Assembly (NCBI RefSeq): GCF_003086295.3
Contig: NC_092051.1
Span: forward strand, 79,430,445-79,494,444
From: Arachis hypogaea
Lineage: Eukaryota > Streptophyta > Magnoliopsida > Fabales > Fabaceae
Direction of reading: 5' to 3'
DNA: 64,000 nucleotides
Each line of letters starts with the position of its first letter. Positions within the stretch are counted from its first letter, which is position 1. Positions 32,961-43,422 of the stretch are shown here, piece by piece. Both the position numbers and the translations under genes were made by a program. The notes under the pieces were generated by a model that did not search any database, had not been told where the DNA came from, and saw nothing but the letters and a program-made list of their open reading frames with translations.

Positions 32961-34242
32961 GTATAGGAATTAGAAAACTAAGAGGAAAAATTCACAATCC
33001 AAAATGTATTAGAAATAATGTTAATTAGGAAAATGTATCACTATGCCTTGGTTAGAAGGTTAAAGAGAATAGTGAAAAACCAATAAAGATGTTTTGAAAG
33101 GTAAGTAGGTTAGGAATGAAAAAAAAAGTTTAGGAAATTAAAATTTATGAATTAGTAAGAAGTGGGTTAGAGTGAGTGGCATGATGATCATTTTCTAAGT
33201 AACAAGCATTCTCAATTAGAAGCTACAGTTAACTCATATCCAAACAAGGGAATCAGGTTGATGATGAATCAAAAAGTGGAAGCTAAACAGCAAAAATGCA
33301 GATTATGAACCAGGAAATAAAAAAGAATAAGAAAGCTTGCCCTGGTATTCATGAAGTGGTTTGGTAAAAGCAGAGTAAAGCAGAGTTCAAAGTGCCAAAA
33401 CCAAGACATGAATGGAAACAAAATAGTTTACAGAAAATTGGGCAACATTCCGGCTAAAAGTGGATGTTGCCGGAAATTAAACAGTAAGCAGGACAGTTCA
33501 TATGAAACAAAAATATAGCTGCAATTACATATAAGGAATATGAACATGGAAAAGCAGTGTAAAGAGCAGCAGGAAATAAGAAATTACAGCATATGAATAA
33601 TATTAACAGTAACAGCAGAATTGTGAAATTAATAAAACAGGTAGCAAGAACAGCGCAATTAATTAGGCCTAAATCCACTAACCACATCCTAGGCTACCTA
33701 ACCACCTAGAATCCACTACAACATGCATATCTAACTAGCCTAAATATAAACATAAACAGAAATATATGTAATTAACTAGGAATTGAAAGAAAGGTGGTGT
33801 TTGGCGGAACCTGGAAGGCGTATGAAAGAAGGTGGGGCAGAGAGGTGGCTGGGGGATGGTGGTGGTGGCGGCTGATGCGGTGGTTGATGGTGGTTGTGCG
33901 GCAGTGAGGGCTATTCGGAGGCAGGGGGTTTGGGGGGTAATGTGGGTAGGGGGACGGAATGGAAGGGGGCATTGGGGCGGTTGGAGGCGTAGCGGTGACG
34001 GCGGCGCGGTGGGTGTGGCGGTCGCGGAGGGGGTAGTGGTGGTGGAGGGAAGAAGAGGAAAGAAGAAGAAGAAAGAAGGGGAAGGGGGAAGGGGGTTGGC
34101 GTCGCGGTGGGTTCTGGGTGGTCGACGGGGGTGGCAGTGGTCGGTGGTGGTGGCTAGTTAGAGAGAAGAGAGGAAGGAGAAGCGGCTGGGGGGGGCGTGA
34201 ATGGGTAGGGTTCGTGTGACTGGGGGGTTATCGAATTTGAAT
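32961..34242 (-). other. Element 3 internal spacer with an unusual C-rich segment
   Basis: From 32961 to about 33785 the sequence is AT-rich without a supported ORF. From about 33790 to 34200 the coding (minus) strand is strongly C-rich with many CCACCACC and CCCCC runs, unlike Elements 5 and 6, which have ordinary CTTCTT tracts at the matching place. Short ORFs in it (33972-33772 minus, 33832-34161 plus) are low-complexity. It could be host DNA captured by the element or simple expansion; I cannot tell which. Confidence 0.5.
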
Positions 34243-34707
34243 CCACGCAATCGCGTGGAGCACGCGGTCGTGTAGCTAGGGTGGAATGGGAGTTGACGCG
34301 ATCGCGTGAGTGATGCGGTCGCATAGAATGGGGAAAAGGGTGAATAACGCGGTCGCGTGAGGCATGCGACCGCGTCGCTGGAAATTGTGCTAAACGCGCA
34401 ATTCCAGCGTCGTTTCAGCGCAACTCTCTGTCTCCTTTGGGGTGTTGTGCAATCCTTGCGACGCGATCGCGTCGCTCACGCTGTCGCGTGGGATTGGTGT
34501 TGTGCAAGTGATGCGATCGCGTTTGGGACGCGATCGAGTGGGTCATTTTGTGCGAAACGCACAACAGCCGCAGAATTCCAGCCCAACTTTCTGGGCGTTG
34601 GATCCTTATGCCGATTTCCAGGTCACGCGGCCGCGTGAATGACGCGGACGCGTGGGAAGTGTTTTTCGCAACTGACGCGATCGCATGAGTGATGCGGTCG
34701 CGTCGCA
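34243..34707. repeat. GC-rich palindrome array, Element 3 interior
   Basis: About ten pairs of ACGCGATCGCGT or ACGCGGTCGCGT units occur at 15-25 base spacing over 465 bases. Typical pieces are TGACGCGATCGCGTGAGTG and GATGCGGTCGCGT. It is CG-rich against an AT-rich background and homologous in position to 45222-45720 and 50275-50700. Confidence 0.9.
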
Positions 34708-34844
34708 CGCCCTTTCTCTTTTTTTTTATGCATGTATGCAATTATGCAGTATGCAATGCGAATGAATAATATTCAGGTTCAACTGAAAAGGAAAACAAAA
34801 ATAAATAACACGAAATAAAACTGAAAAAGAAACGACCATACCAT

Positions 34845-34862
34845 GGTGGGTTGTCTCCCACC
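34845..34862 (-). other. AGACAA-loop hairpin after the first ORF, Element 3
   Basis: The minus-strand GGTGGG-AGACAA-CCCACC has a perfect six-pair stem, preceded by AAAGTGCTA, 50 bases past the end of the ORF at 34912. Confidence 0.78.
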
Positions 34863-34911
34863 TAGCACTTTTAGTTAAAGTCCTTAAGTTGGACATTGGA
34901 TGAGCTTCCTA

Positions 34912-36477
34912 TTATGGCTGATTGCACTTAAATTCGTCCAGAAATCTCCACCAATGTTTGGAATGCCAACAGCCTCTGGGGTCCCAAACTAGGCATGTAA
35001 TGCTTCTGAGCAGCTTCAAACAGATTCTCAGGCTCCCGGGGTGACGAATATCAGAATAGATTCCAGGATCCCAAACTTTGCTTTTAAATCTGCCTCCGTC
35101 TTGATCTATATTTTTCCATCCGGGCGGTTTAGAAAGTAGATTTTCACTAAGATGACCAAACTTTTTCCGAGATCCATTCGATTGATCATAATGCCAATCC
35201 GTGCACTTCGAGTTGAAGCGTGGAACCTTATTGAACCTTGTGCACCAGCTCTGAGTGCGAGCCATTTCCCTCTTACTCTTAAAGCCGCAGAGAGCTCTAA
35301 GCTGGCCATCTGTTTCAAGCAAACCATATTCAACTGGGAAGATAAAGCTAAAGGTTAAGGATTATACCCATTTGAAGCTTGTATTGGGTGGTAATGGCCT
35401 TGGGATAGGTGTTTCCAGTGGTTCTGTGAGTTCTACTCCCTTGTCCTCTTCGGTGCATTTCTTCACTTCCTTGCAGACTTCTTCAATTGCATCCATGTCC
35501 TAATCAAAGCCTTCTATGTTTTCCTCGTCACTTAAGTCATAAACGGGAGGTTGAGAGAAATCTACCTCCGCATCATCTTCATATTCACTTGGGGAAGAGT
35601 CTTCGATTTCAGCGAATTCACTTGTTGATGCAAGTTCACTACTGGAAGAGCTTGACTTGAGATTATCATTATCAAGGAAACTTGCTTCTAGGATTATTCC
35701 GTCTAGTTCTTCATAAAAGACTTGCTTTAGGAGTTGTGCACCATCCTCCTTAGCATCAATTGTAACATTTTTGACAGAATTCTCCATAACTCTGGATTCC
35801 CATGGAAGTTCAGCATCTCCTAAGTCTTCAACCAACTCTTCTTCCTTTACAATGACAGCTTCCTCGACTTGTTCCAGTACAAAGTCATGCCCTGTTCCAT
35901 TCACTGGAGTTTCTAGTATCTCCTTCATGCTACGTTCTTCTTTAGATTGTCCACATGGGGCTGTGGGAGGTCCTTGAATGTTCGAACGTCTAGAAGATAA
36001 TAAACTTACTGCCTGCTCCAGTTCATGAAGGGTTGTTTAAAGTTGATCTACTGTTTTCTTGAGGCGAACCTATGATTCTTGGGGTGATAGATTTGGACGT
36101 GGTATATGGGGAAATGGTGGTATTTGGGAGTAATTGGATTGGAATTTGGGTAGATGAGGATCATATGGTAGTGAATGGTGAAAAGGAGCTTGTGAGTGTG
36201 GTGGTGCGAAGTTATGTTGAGAGGATGGCCTATAAGCACAGGGTGGGGCTTGTTGGTAACTACAAGGTTGTCCACCATGTCTATTGGCTTGGTATGCATT
36301 GTAGAATGGTCTTTATCCATGATATCTTGGAGGGTGTTGTTGCCTAAAGGGTTGATCAGATCCTCTTGGCTCCATCCATCTTTGATTGCTCTGACCTTGA
36401 TGCATGTTCCTATTATAACTTTTACTCCTTTCAACAATATCAGAACCAAACTCAAAGCGAGAGGGGTGAGAATTCAT
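34912..36477 (-). pseudogene. Element 3 unrecognised ORF in the gag-pol position (Pro/Tyr-rich, acidic, then a conserved C-terminal domain)
   Basis: The minus-strand start at ATG 36477 (M-N-S-H-P-S-R-F-E-F) is the same as in Element 6 (43423). The N-terminal part is Gln/Pro/Tyr-rich and frameshifted near 36320. A long acidic Glu/Asp/Ser-rich part follows (35928-35500, with FVLEQVEEAVIVKEEE and EDLGDAELPWES). The C-terminal domain (35322-34912) reads LETDGQLRALCGFKSKRE ... KVWDPGIYSDI ... GSLRICLKLL ... TCLVWDPRG. This domain is clearly conserved in Element 6 although the rest has drifted. I do not recognise it as gag, protease, RT or integrase. It may be a capsid substitute or regulatory protein of these non-autonomous elements, which is inference. 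Confidence 0.7.
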
Positions 36478-36572
36478 AGTAGCTAATGGAAGTAAAAGGA
36501 GAAAATAAAGACAAATAAACAAGTAAAAGAAAAGTATTTACAATAACCAATAATAAGGCACACGATTTCAGT

Positions 36573-36590
36573 TCCCCGGCAACGGCGCCA
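36573..36590 (-). promoter_or_regulatory. Primer-binding site (tRNA-Asp type), Element 3
   Basis: The minus-strand TGGCGCCGTTGCCGGGGA is three bases from the LTR end at 36594. The leader between it and the first ORF is only about 95 bases, much shorter than in Family I. Confidence 0.9.
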
Positions 36591-36593
36591 TTT

Positions 36594-38067
36594 TGACGTT
36601 AGGATTTTTGCCAGTAAAGAATTTTACAAAAACTGTCGCATTGTAGATATAGTTTCTAAACCAACAGAAATCCCTTCGTACAAACGTTTTGGTTGTCACA
36701 AGTAACAAACCCCTTAAAAATTGATAACCGAAGTATTTAAACCTCGGGTCGTCTTCTCAAGGAACTGCAGGGAAGTATGTTATTATTATTGGTTATGAAG
36801 ATTGTAAATCGGGGTTTTGAAGATGAGGAAAAGTGATTTGAATTGCAATTAAAATAAGTAAAAGACTGTAAAATAAATAAATAACTGTAAAATAAACGTT
36901 TGGCAAGGTATGAGAAATTAGAAGTCCTATCCTAGTTATCCTTATCAATGATGATGAAGATTGAATCTTAATTCCACTTAGTTAGTCTTTACTTAAAGCA
37001 AAGAAAGGTCAAGTGACTACTTAGTTTGATCTTCAAATCCTAGTTAATCCCTAAGGAAAGATTGGGATTATTGAAGTTCAATTCAATTAGCAAAGATAAC
37101 AATTATCAATCATGTTGAGTTTGATAACTCCTGAGTTACTGATTTCTTAACCAAGACCAAAAGGGGAAAGTAAATCTACTGGAATAAAAAAGTCTTCAGA
37201 TTGGAGGGAACAGTAACATAAATAAAAGAAAGCAATAATAAACTGAAATACCTAAAATAACATTAATTCAAAGAATAATCTGTAACATAGAAGAATTCAT
37301 AAATTAAATTAAGAAAATAAATAAAAAAGAATGTTGAACCTGATAAAAAGATAATCCTGAAAGCAAAAGAAATCCTAATCCTAAAAGAGAGAGGAGAGAA
37401 CCTCTCCCTCAAAACTACATCTAAATCATGAAAAGTAACTAATTGGAGACTCTCCTCCTGAATGGATGCATTCCCCCACTTCATAACCTCTGATCTGTGC
37501 CTTCTGGACTTGGATTTGGGCCAAAAAGGGCTTCAGAAATCGCTGGGAGCGTTTTCTGTACTTTCTGGTGCGTAGCCTCTATCACGCGTCCGCGTGGGTC
37601 ATGCAGTCGCGTCATTTGGAGTTTTCCTTGTCACGCGGTTTCTTTAATCATGCGTCCGCGTCATATGCGTTTCGCTCAAGGCGCGTGATCGCGTCAATGA
37701 CGCGGTCGCGTCACTATCATTTCGCGCTGGCATGCGGTCGCGTCGTCTATGCGATCGCGTCACTGCCAGTTTCTTCAAAAGCTCCGTTTTATGCTTTCCT
37801 TCCAATTTTGTATGTTTTCTTTCCATCCTTTAAATTATTCCTGCCTTAGAAGATCTGAAACTACTCAACACACGAATCACGGCATCGAATGGAAATAAAG
37901 GGTAATTAAAATAATTACTTTTAAAGCATAGGAAACATGCTTTTCACATACATCACATAATAAGGACGGGAAAGTAAAACCATGCAATTTCTATGAATAA
38001 GTGAGTGAAGGATTGAATAAATCACTTAAATTAGGAACAAAATATATCATAAAATATGGGTTTATCA
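36594..38067 (-). repeat. Element 3 5' LTR
   Basis: The minus strand begins TGATAAACCC at 38067 and ends AACGTCA at 36594, 1474 bases. It differs from 17780-19256 by scattered transitions and a few small indels. A GC palindrome array is at 37582-37763. Confidence 0.93.
37582..37763. repeat. GC-rich palindrome array in Element 3 5' LTR
   Basis: Units CACGCGTCCGCGTG, GACGCGGTCGCGTC and GCGATCGCGTC are better kept than in the 3' LTR. Differences between the two are mostly C/T at CG sites. Confidence 0.87.
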
Positions 38068-38072
38068 GTCAC
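38068..38072. repeat. Target-site duplication of Element 3, right copy
   Basis: GTCAC, identical to 17775-17779. Confidence 0.9.
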
Positions 38073-39650
38073 AATTCCGCACAACTAACTAGCAAGTGCA
38101 CTGGGTCGTCCAAGTAATACCTTACGTGAGTAAGGGTCGATCCCACGGAGACTGTCGGCTTGAAGCAAGCTATGGTCATCTTGTAAATCTCAGTCAGGCA
38201 GATTCAAATGGTTATAGAGGATTGATAATTAAAGATAAATAAAACATAAAATAAAGATAGAGATAGAGATACTTATGTAATTCATTGGTAGGAATTTCAG
38301 ATAAGCGTATGAAGCTGCTTTGATCCTTCTGAGCCTCTGCTTTCCTATTGCCTTCTTCCAATCATTCATACTCCTTTCCATAGCAAGCTTTATGTTGGGC
38401 ATCATCGTTGTCAATGGCTACTTCCCATCCTCTCAATGAAAATGTTCTACGCACGCTGTCACCGCATGGCTAATCATCTGTCGGTTCTCGATCATGTTGG
38501 AATAGGATCCATTGATCCTTTTGCATCTGTCACACGCCCAACACTCGCGAGTTTGAAGCTCGTCATAGTCATTCCTTCTCAGATCCTACTCAGAATACCA
38601 CAGATAAGGTTTAGACGTTCCGGATCTCAGGAATGGCCGCCAATAATTCTAGCCTATACCACGAAGGTTCTAATCTTAGATTAGAAACCCAAGAGATACA
38701 CATTCAAGCTTGTTTGCATGTAGAACGGAAGTGGTTGTCAGACACGCATTCATAGGTGAGAATGGTGATGAGTGTCACATAATCATCACATTCATCATGT
38801 TCTTGGGTGCGAATGAATATCTTGGAGAAGAAATAGACTTGAGTTGAATAGAAAAACAATAGTACTTTGCATTAATTCATGAAGAACAGTAGAGCTCCAC
38901 ACCTTAATCTATGGTGTGTAGAAACTCCACCGTTGAAAATATATAAGAACAAGGTCTAGGCATGGCCGTGAGTCTAGCCTCCAAAAGCGTCTAAGATAGC
39001 ATAAGACTTCTCCAAGATTTTTAAAATACAATAGTAAAAGGTCCTATTTATAGAGAACTAGTAGCCTAGGGTTTACAGAAATAAGTAATTAATGCAGAAA
39101 TCTTCTTCCGGGCCCACTTGGTGTGTGCTTGTGCTGAGCATTGAAGCTTCCATGTGTAGAGACTTTTCTTGGAGTTAAACGCCAGCTTTTGTGCCAGTTT
39201 GGGCATTTAACTCCAGCTTTTGTGCCAGTTCTGGCGTTTTGACGCCAAGATTCTTAAGCTGACTTAGATCGCCGGTTTGGGCCATCAAATCCTAGGCAAA
39301 GTATGGACTATTATATATTTCTGGAAAGCCCAGGATGTCCACTTTCCAACGCAATTGAGAGCTCACCAATTGAGCTTCTGTAGCTCCAAAAAATTCATTT
39401 CGAGTGCAGGGAGGTCAGAATCCAACAGCATCTGCAGTCCTTTTTCAGCCTCTGAATCAGATTTTTGCTCAGGTCCCTCAATTTCAGCCAGAAAATACCT
39501 GAAATCATAGAAAAACTCACAAACTTATAGTAAAGTCAAGAAATGTGATTTTTATTTAAAAACTAATAAAAACATAATAAAAACTAACTAAAATATACTA
39601 AAAACATACTAAAAACAATGCCAAAAAGCGTATAAATTATCCGTTCATCA
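38073..39650 (-). repeat. Element 2 5' LTR, main part
   Basis: It continues the LTR interrupted at 17779. The minus strand starts TGATGAACGGATAATTTAT at 39650. A TATA-like box is at 39044-39052 and minisatellite half-units are at 39176-39246. With 17705-17779 the LTR totals about 1.65 kb. Confidence 0.9.
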
Positions 39651-41444
39651 CCAGTACAAGTGGTGCCCAAGAAGTCTGGAGTCACTACAGTGAAGAATGA
39701 GCAAGGAGAGCTCATAGCAACTAGAGTGTAGAATTCTTGGAGGGTTTGCATTGATTACAGGCCCCTCAACCAGGCTACTCGTAAGAATCACTACCCCTTG
39801 CCATTCATTGATCAAATGCTGGATCGCCTGTCAGGTAAATCACATTATTGCTTTTTAGATGGCTATACAGGCTATTTCCATATTCATATAGCTCCTGAAG
39901 ATCAGGAAAAGACTACTTTTACATGTCCTTTTGGAATATATGCTTACAAGAGGATGCCTTTTGGCTTATGTAATGCACTAGCTACTTTCCAAAGGTGCAT
40001 GATGAGTCTTTTCTCTGATCTTATTGAGAGTTGTATGGAAGTTTTCATGGATGATTTTAGCGTATACGGTGATTCCTTTAGCCTTTGCTTGGAAAGTTTA
40101 TCTAGAGTATTAGACAGGTGTGTTAGTTCAAACCTTGTTTTAAATTTTGAAAAGTGTCATTTTATGGTCAAACAAGGTATTGTTCTAGGACATGTTGTCT
40201 CTAATACTGGTATTTCTGTAGATCCAGCAAAGGTAGATGTCATCTATAGTTTACCTTACCCATCCTTCGTGAGGGAAGTCCGTTCGTTCCTTGGCCATGC
40301 AGGTTTCTACCGGAGATTCATCAAGGACTTTAGTAAGGTAGCATTACCCTTATCCAGACTGCTGTAGAAGGATGTTAAATTCGAGCTGAGTGCTGACTGT
40401 ATAGAAGCGTTTAATAAGCTGAAGATCGCCTTCACTCAAGCTCCAATTGTGAGAGGACCAGACTGGAGCCAGCCTTTTGAGATTATATATGATGCCTTCA
40501 ACCATGCAGTAGGAGTGGCGCTGGCTCAGTGCACAGGTAAGGATCTTTTTATAATTGCATATGCCTTAAAGACATTAGACGTTGCTCAGTCTAATTACAC
40601 TACCACTGAGAAAGAGCTTCTGGCTATTGTTTTTGCTCTGGATAAATTCCGAGCCTACTTACATGGTACTAAGGTGGTAGTATACTCAGACCACGCAGCT
40701 CTAAAATATTTATTAGCTAAAAAAGAGTCCAAACCAAGGCTAATACGTTGGATACTGCTGCTAGAAGAATTTGATTTAGAAATTAAGGATAGGAGTGGTT
40801 CTCAGAATTTAGTGGCGGACCACTTGAGTCGCCTAGAGCACATTAAGAATGACTCCACTCCTATCAATGATGCTTTTCCATTTGATAGCTTGCATGCAGT
40901 ATCTGACGTAGTTCCTTGGTATACGCCTATAGCTAATTATCTAGTTAGTCATACCTTCCCTCCCAACTTTACTAAGCATCAAAGGGACAAGCTGAAGAGC
41001 GAATCCAAATATTATATATGGGATGACCCATATTTATGGAGGTATGGTGCTGACCAGATAATTAGGAGGTGTGTGCCTCAATCAGAATTCTAGTCCATTT
41101 TAGAGGCCTACCACTCATCTGAGAGTGGTGGACATTTTGGCCCTCAGAGAATAGCTAGAAAAATTTTAGACTGTGGATTCTGGTGGCCTACTCTTTTTAA
41201 AGATGCTACTGCCTTCTGTAAATCTTGTTCCCCATGTCAAAAGTTTGGTAATATATCCAAGAGGGATGAGATGCCCCAACAGCTGATGCTATTTTGTGAA
41301 ATTTTTTATGTTTGGGGCACTGACTTCATGGGTCCATTCCAAAACTCTAGCGGCTTCTTATACATATTGTTAGCTGTAGATTATGTTTCTAAATGGGTGA
41401 AAACAATTCCTACCCGTACTGATGATGCTAACACTATTGCTTCC
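39651..41444 (+). pseudogene. Element 5 pol fragment: reverse transcriptase, RNase H, start of integrase
   Basis: One frame (first codon at 39651) starts within RT at [10 protein letters not shown] because Element 2 cut off the upstream part. RT motifs include [28 protein letters not shown] and the active site FMDDFSVYG. RNase H follows with the first Asp in [12 protein letters not shown] (the usual DAS/D context is changed), the Glu in [16 protein letters not shown] and the Asp in [13 protein letters not shown]. The integrase zinc-binding region (HSSESGGHF, CKSCSPC) and the first catalytic Asp (GTDFMGPF, 41322-41324) come before the break. In-frame stops are at 39729, 40365 and 41091. Element 6 interrupts after the Ser codon ending at 41444, and the same frame resumes at 49300. 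This is an old, inactive copy. Confidence 0.88.
41440..41444. repeat. Probable target-site duplication of Element 6, left copy
   Basis: CTTCC here against CCTCC at 49295-49299 has one mismatch. The reading frame of integrase rejoins exactly if one copy is removed, which supports the boundary. Confidence 0.75.
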
Positions 41445-42866
41445 TGATAATCCACTATTTTATGGTTTATCTTGTACTCAATTGAGTGGTTTTTATCAAC
41501 TCTTTACCCACTTATTCATACTATTTCGCATGTTTTACATTTTCCTTCCTGATTTTGTGCTATGATTGAAAACATGCTTCTTTGATCTTATATTTGCTTA
41601 TTATTAATCCTCTCTTATTACCATTAGATGCCTTGATATGTGTGTTAAGTGTTTTCAGAGATTATAGAGCAGGAATGGCTTGGAGGATGGAAAGGAAGCA
41701 TGCAAAAGTGGAAGGAATACAAGAAGTTGGAGAAATTGCTAAGTTGTCCAGCCTAACCTCTTCACACTCAAACGACTATAACTTTAGTTATAGAGGTTCA
41801 AACGACGCGGTTTCAGTTGCGTTGGAAAGCTAACGTCCGGGGCTTCAATTTGATATATAATATGATATAGTTACCCTGACGCTAGACGACGCGACTGCGT
41901 GCTCCATGCGGCCGCGTCGCAGTGACGGAAATCAGCGTGTTCGAATTCTTCTCCAGCGATTTCTGGGCTCTTTTCGACCCAGTTTGCGGCCCAGAAAACA
42001 CAGATTAGAGGCCATAAAGTGGGAGAATCTATTCTTTCATAAAAAAAAAAGCTTTCATAATTCAAAATTTTAGGAGTAGATGTAGTTTTTAGAGAGAGAG
42101 GTTCTTTCCTCTCTCTTAGGATTTAGGACCTCTCTTAGTTTTAGGAGTGACTCTCAATCCCAGGTTCAATGTTCTTTTTATTTATTTTCTTAATTTAATT
42201 TATGAACATCTATGCCAGATTTAATTTCTTTTGTAAATGCAATTCGAGGTATTTTCAGATTTAAGATTGCTTTGCTTTATTTATATTAATGCTTTTAATT
42301 TAATTTAGATATTTTTCTCCCTTTTGGCTTTGGTCAAGTGATTGGTAGTACCTGAGTTATCAAACTCAGCAAGTGATTGAAATTGGCAGATTCTGCTTGA
42401 GCTAGGATTGCTCTAACACTAGTCTCTCCACAGGAATTGACTAGGACTTGAGAATCAAGCCAATCAGTCCAGTTAACCTTCCTTTGTTTAATAAAGGCTG
42501 ACCAAGTGGGATTAAAACCCAATTCTGTTCACACCTGATAAGGATAACTAGGATAGGAATTCCAATTCTTATACCTTGCCAAGAGATTTTATTATTATTA
42601 TTTTATTTTACTTGTCATATAACATATTCGCTCCTTACTTCCAAAACCCCAATTTACAAACTAATAACCAATAATAAGAACATACCTCCCTGTAATTCCT
42701 TGAGAAGACGACCCGAGGTTTAAATACTCGGTTATTAATTTTAAAGGGGTTTGTTACTTGTGACAACCAAAACGTTTGTATGAAAGGACTTTTGAAGGTT
42801 TAGAAACTATACTTGCAACGAGGATTTATCCGCAAATTTCTAGACCACACAAAAGTTCTCTCATCA
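41445..42866 (+). repeat. Element 6 5' LTR
   Basis: It starts TGATAATCCACTATTTTATG and ends AAAGTTCTCTCATCA. It matches 47910-49294. A small GC-rich patch (41879-41922) has GACGCGACTGCGT and GCGGCCGCGTCGC. Relative to it the 3' LTR has lost about 37 bases (after 48784). Confidence 0.93.
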
Positions 42867-42869
42867 AAA

Positions 42870-42887
42870 TGGCGTCGTTGCCGGGGA
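42870..42887 (+). promoter_or_regulatory. Primer-binding site, Element 6
   Basis: TGGCGTCGTTGCCGGGGA lies three bases after the LTR. It has one change from the tRNA-Asp consensus. Confidence 0.85.
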
Positions 42888-43422
42888 ATTGCAAACGTGT
42901 GCCTTATTATTGGTTATTGTAAATATTTGCTTTTTGCTTGTTTATTTGTTCTTATTTTTGTTTTTATTTTTGCTTTTTCATAAATTAAGAGGTTATTGGT
43001 TTTTTATTTAGTTATAAAAAATTTTTTCAAAAATTTGTTCTTGGTGTTCATCTTGATCTTCAAGTTGTTCTTCGTGTTCATCTTGACCTTCAAGTTGTTC
43101 TTAGTTGTTTTCTTCGTTTTGATCTAAAAATTGTAGGTTTAGTGTCATTTTATTGTTTTTCTCTGACCTCATTAAATTCAAAAATTTAAAATTCAAAATT
43201 TCAAAAATTTCAAATTTTAATTTTCAAAATTCAAATAAAAATTTAAAATTCAAATTTCAAATTTAAAAAAAAATTTCAAAATTTAAATCTTTTTCAAAAA
43301 AATCATATCTTTTTCAAAATCTTATCTTATCTTATTTTTCAAAAATTCAATTTTTTTAAAATCATCTCTTTTTCAAAATATTTTCTTTTTGTTAGTTTTT
43401 ATTTTTATTTTCTCCTACTACT
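42888..43422 (+). other. Element 6 leader
   Basis: The leader is AT-rich. It has about 2.5 copies of a 30-base tandem repeat with TTGTTCTT.GTGTTCATCTTGA at 43036-43112, then a stretch made of TTCAAAATTT words (43170-43385). No ORF is supported. Confidence 0.7.
43036..43112. repeat. 30-base tandem repeat in Element 6 leader
   Basis: Two full and one partial unit made of GTTCATCTTGA, CTTCAAG and TTGTTCTT. Related words occur in the leader of Element 1 at 7812-7882 and 8020-8060. Confidence 0.75.

Larger units (their letters stand above)
17780..38067 (-). mobile_element. Element 3: non-autonomous Family II element, contains Element 4
   Basis: It has a perfect 5-base TSD (GTCAC) and LTRs of 1477 and 1474 bases that start TGATAAACCC and end AACGTCA on the minus strand. 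Its own length, without Element 4 (22613-32955) and that element's duplicated target site, is about 9.9 kb. Minus-strand order is 5' LTR, tRNA-Asp PBS, unrecognised proline/acid-rich ORF (36477-34912), AGACAA-loop hairpin, GC-rich palindrome array, C-rich segment, ORF2 (22484-21033), hairpin, 3' non-coding region, hairpin plus clear PPT (AAGTGTGGGGAGGT), 3' LTR. No gag, RT or integrase homology is visible. The close similarity of its LTRs suggests fairly recent insertion. Confidence 0.92.
10439..39650 (-). mobile_element. Element 2: non-autonomous Family I element, split by Element 3 and broken into by Element 1
   Basis: Its own sequence is 10439-17779 plus 38073-39650. Minus-strand order is 5' LTR (39650-38073 joined to 17779-17705), PBS, leader with minisatellite, gag-protease remnant (16301-13954), spacer, ORF2 (13074-11929), 3' non-coding region and a 3' LTR fragment. 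The rest of the 3' LTR should lie left of Element 1, outside the window. A deletion at about 10926 has removed the PPT and the first part of the 3' LTR. The right-hand TSD should be CCAGT (39651-39655), inside the RT gene of Element 5. It is more decayed than Elements 1 and 4. Confidence 0.88.

Noticed and set aside
33832..34161. Plus-strand ORF of 109 codons
   Set aside because: Gly/Val/Arg low-complexity translation of a G-rich tract, antisense to the element, not conserved in relatives.
34243..34707. CpG-island-like sequence suggesting a host gene promoter
   Set aside because: The CG richness comes entirely from the short palindromes, and matching arrays are found in other Family II elements. 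No gene follows.
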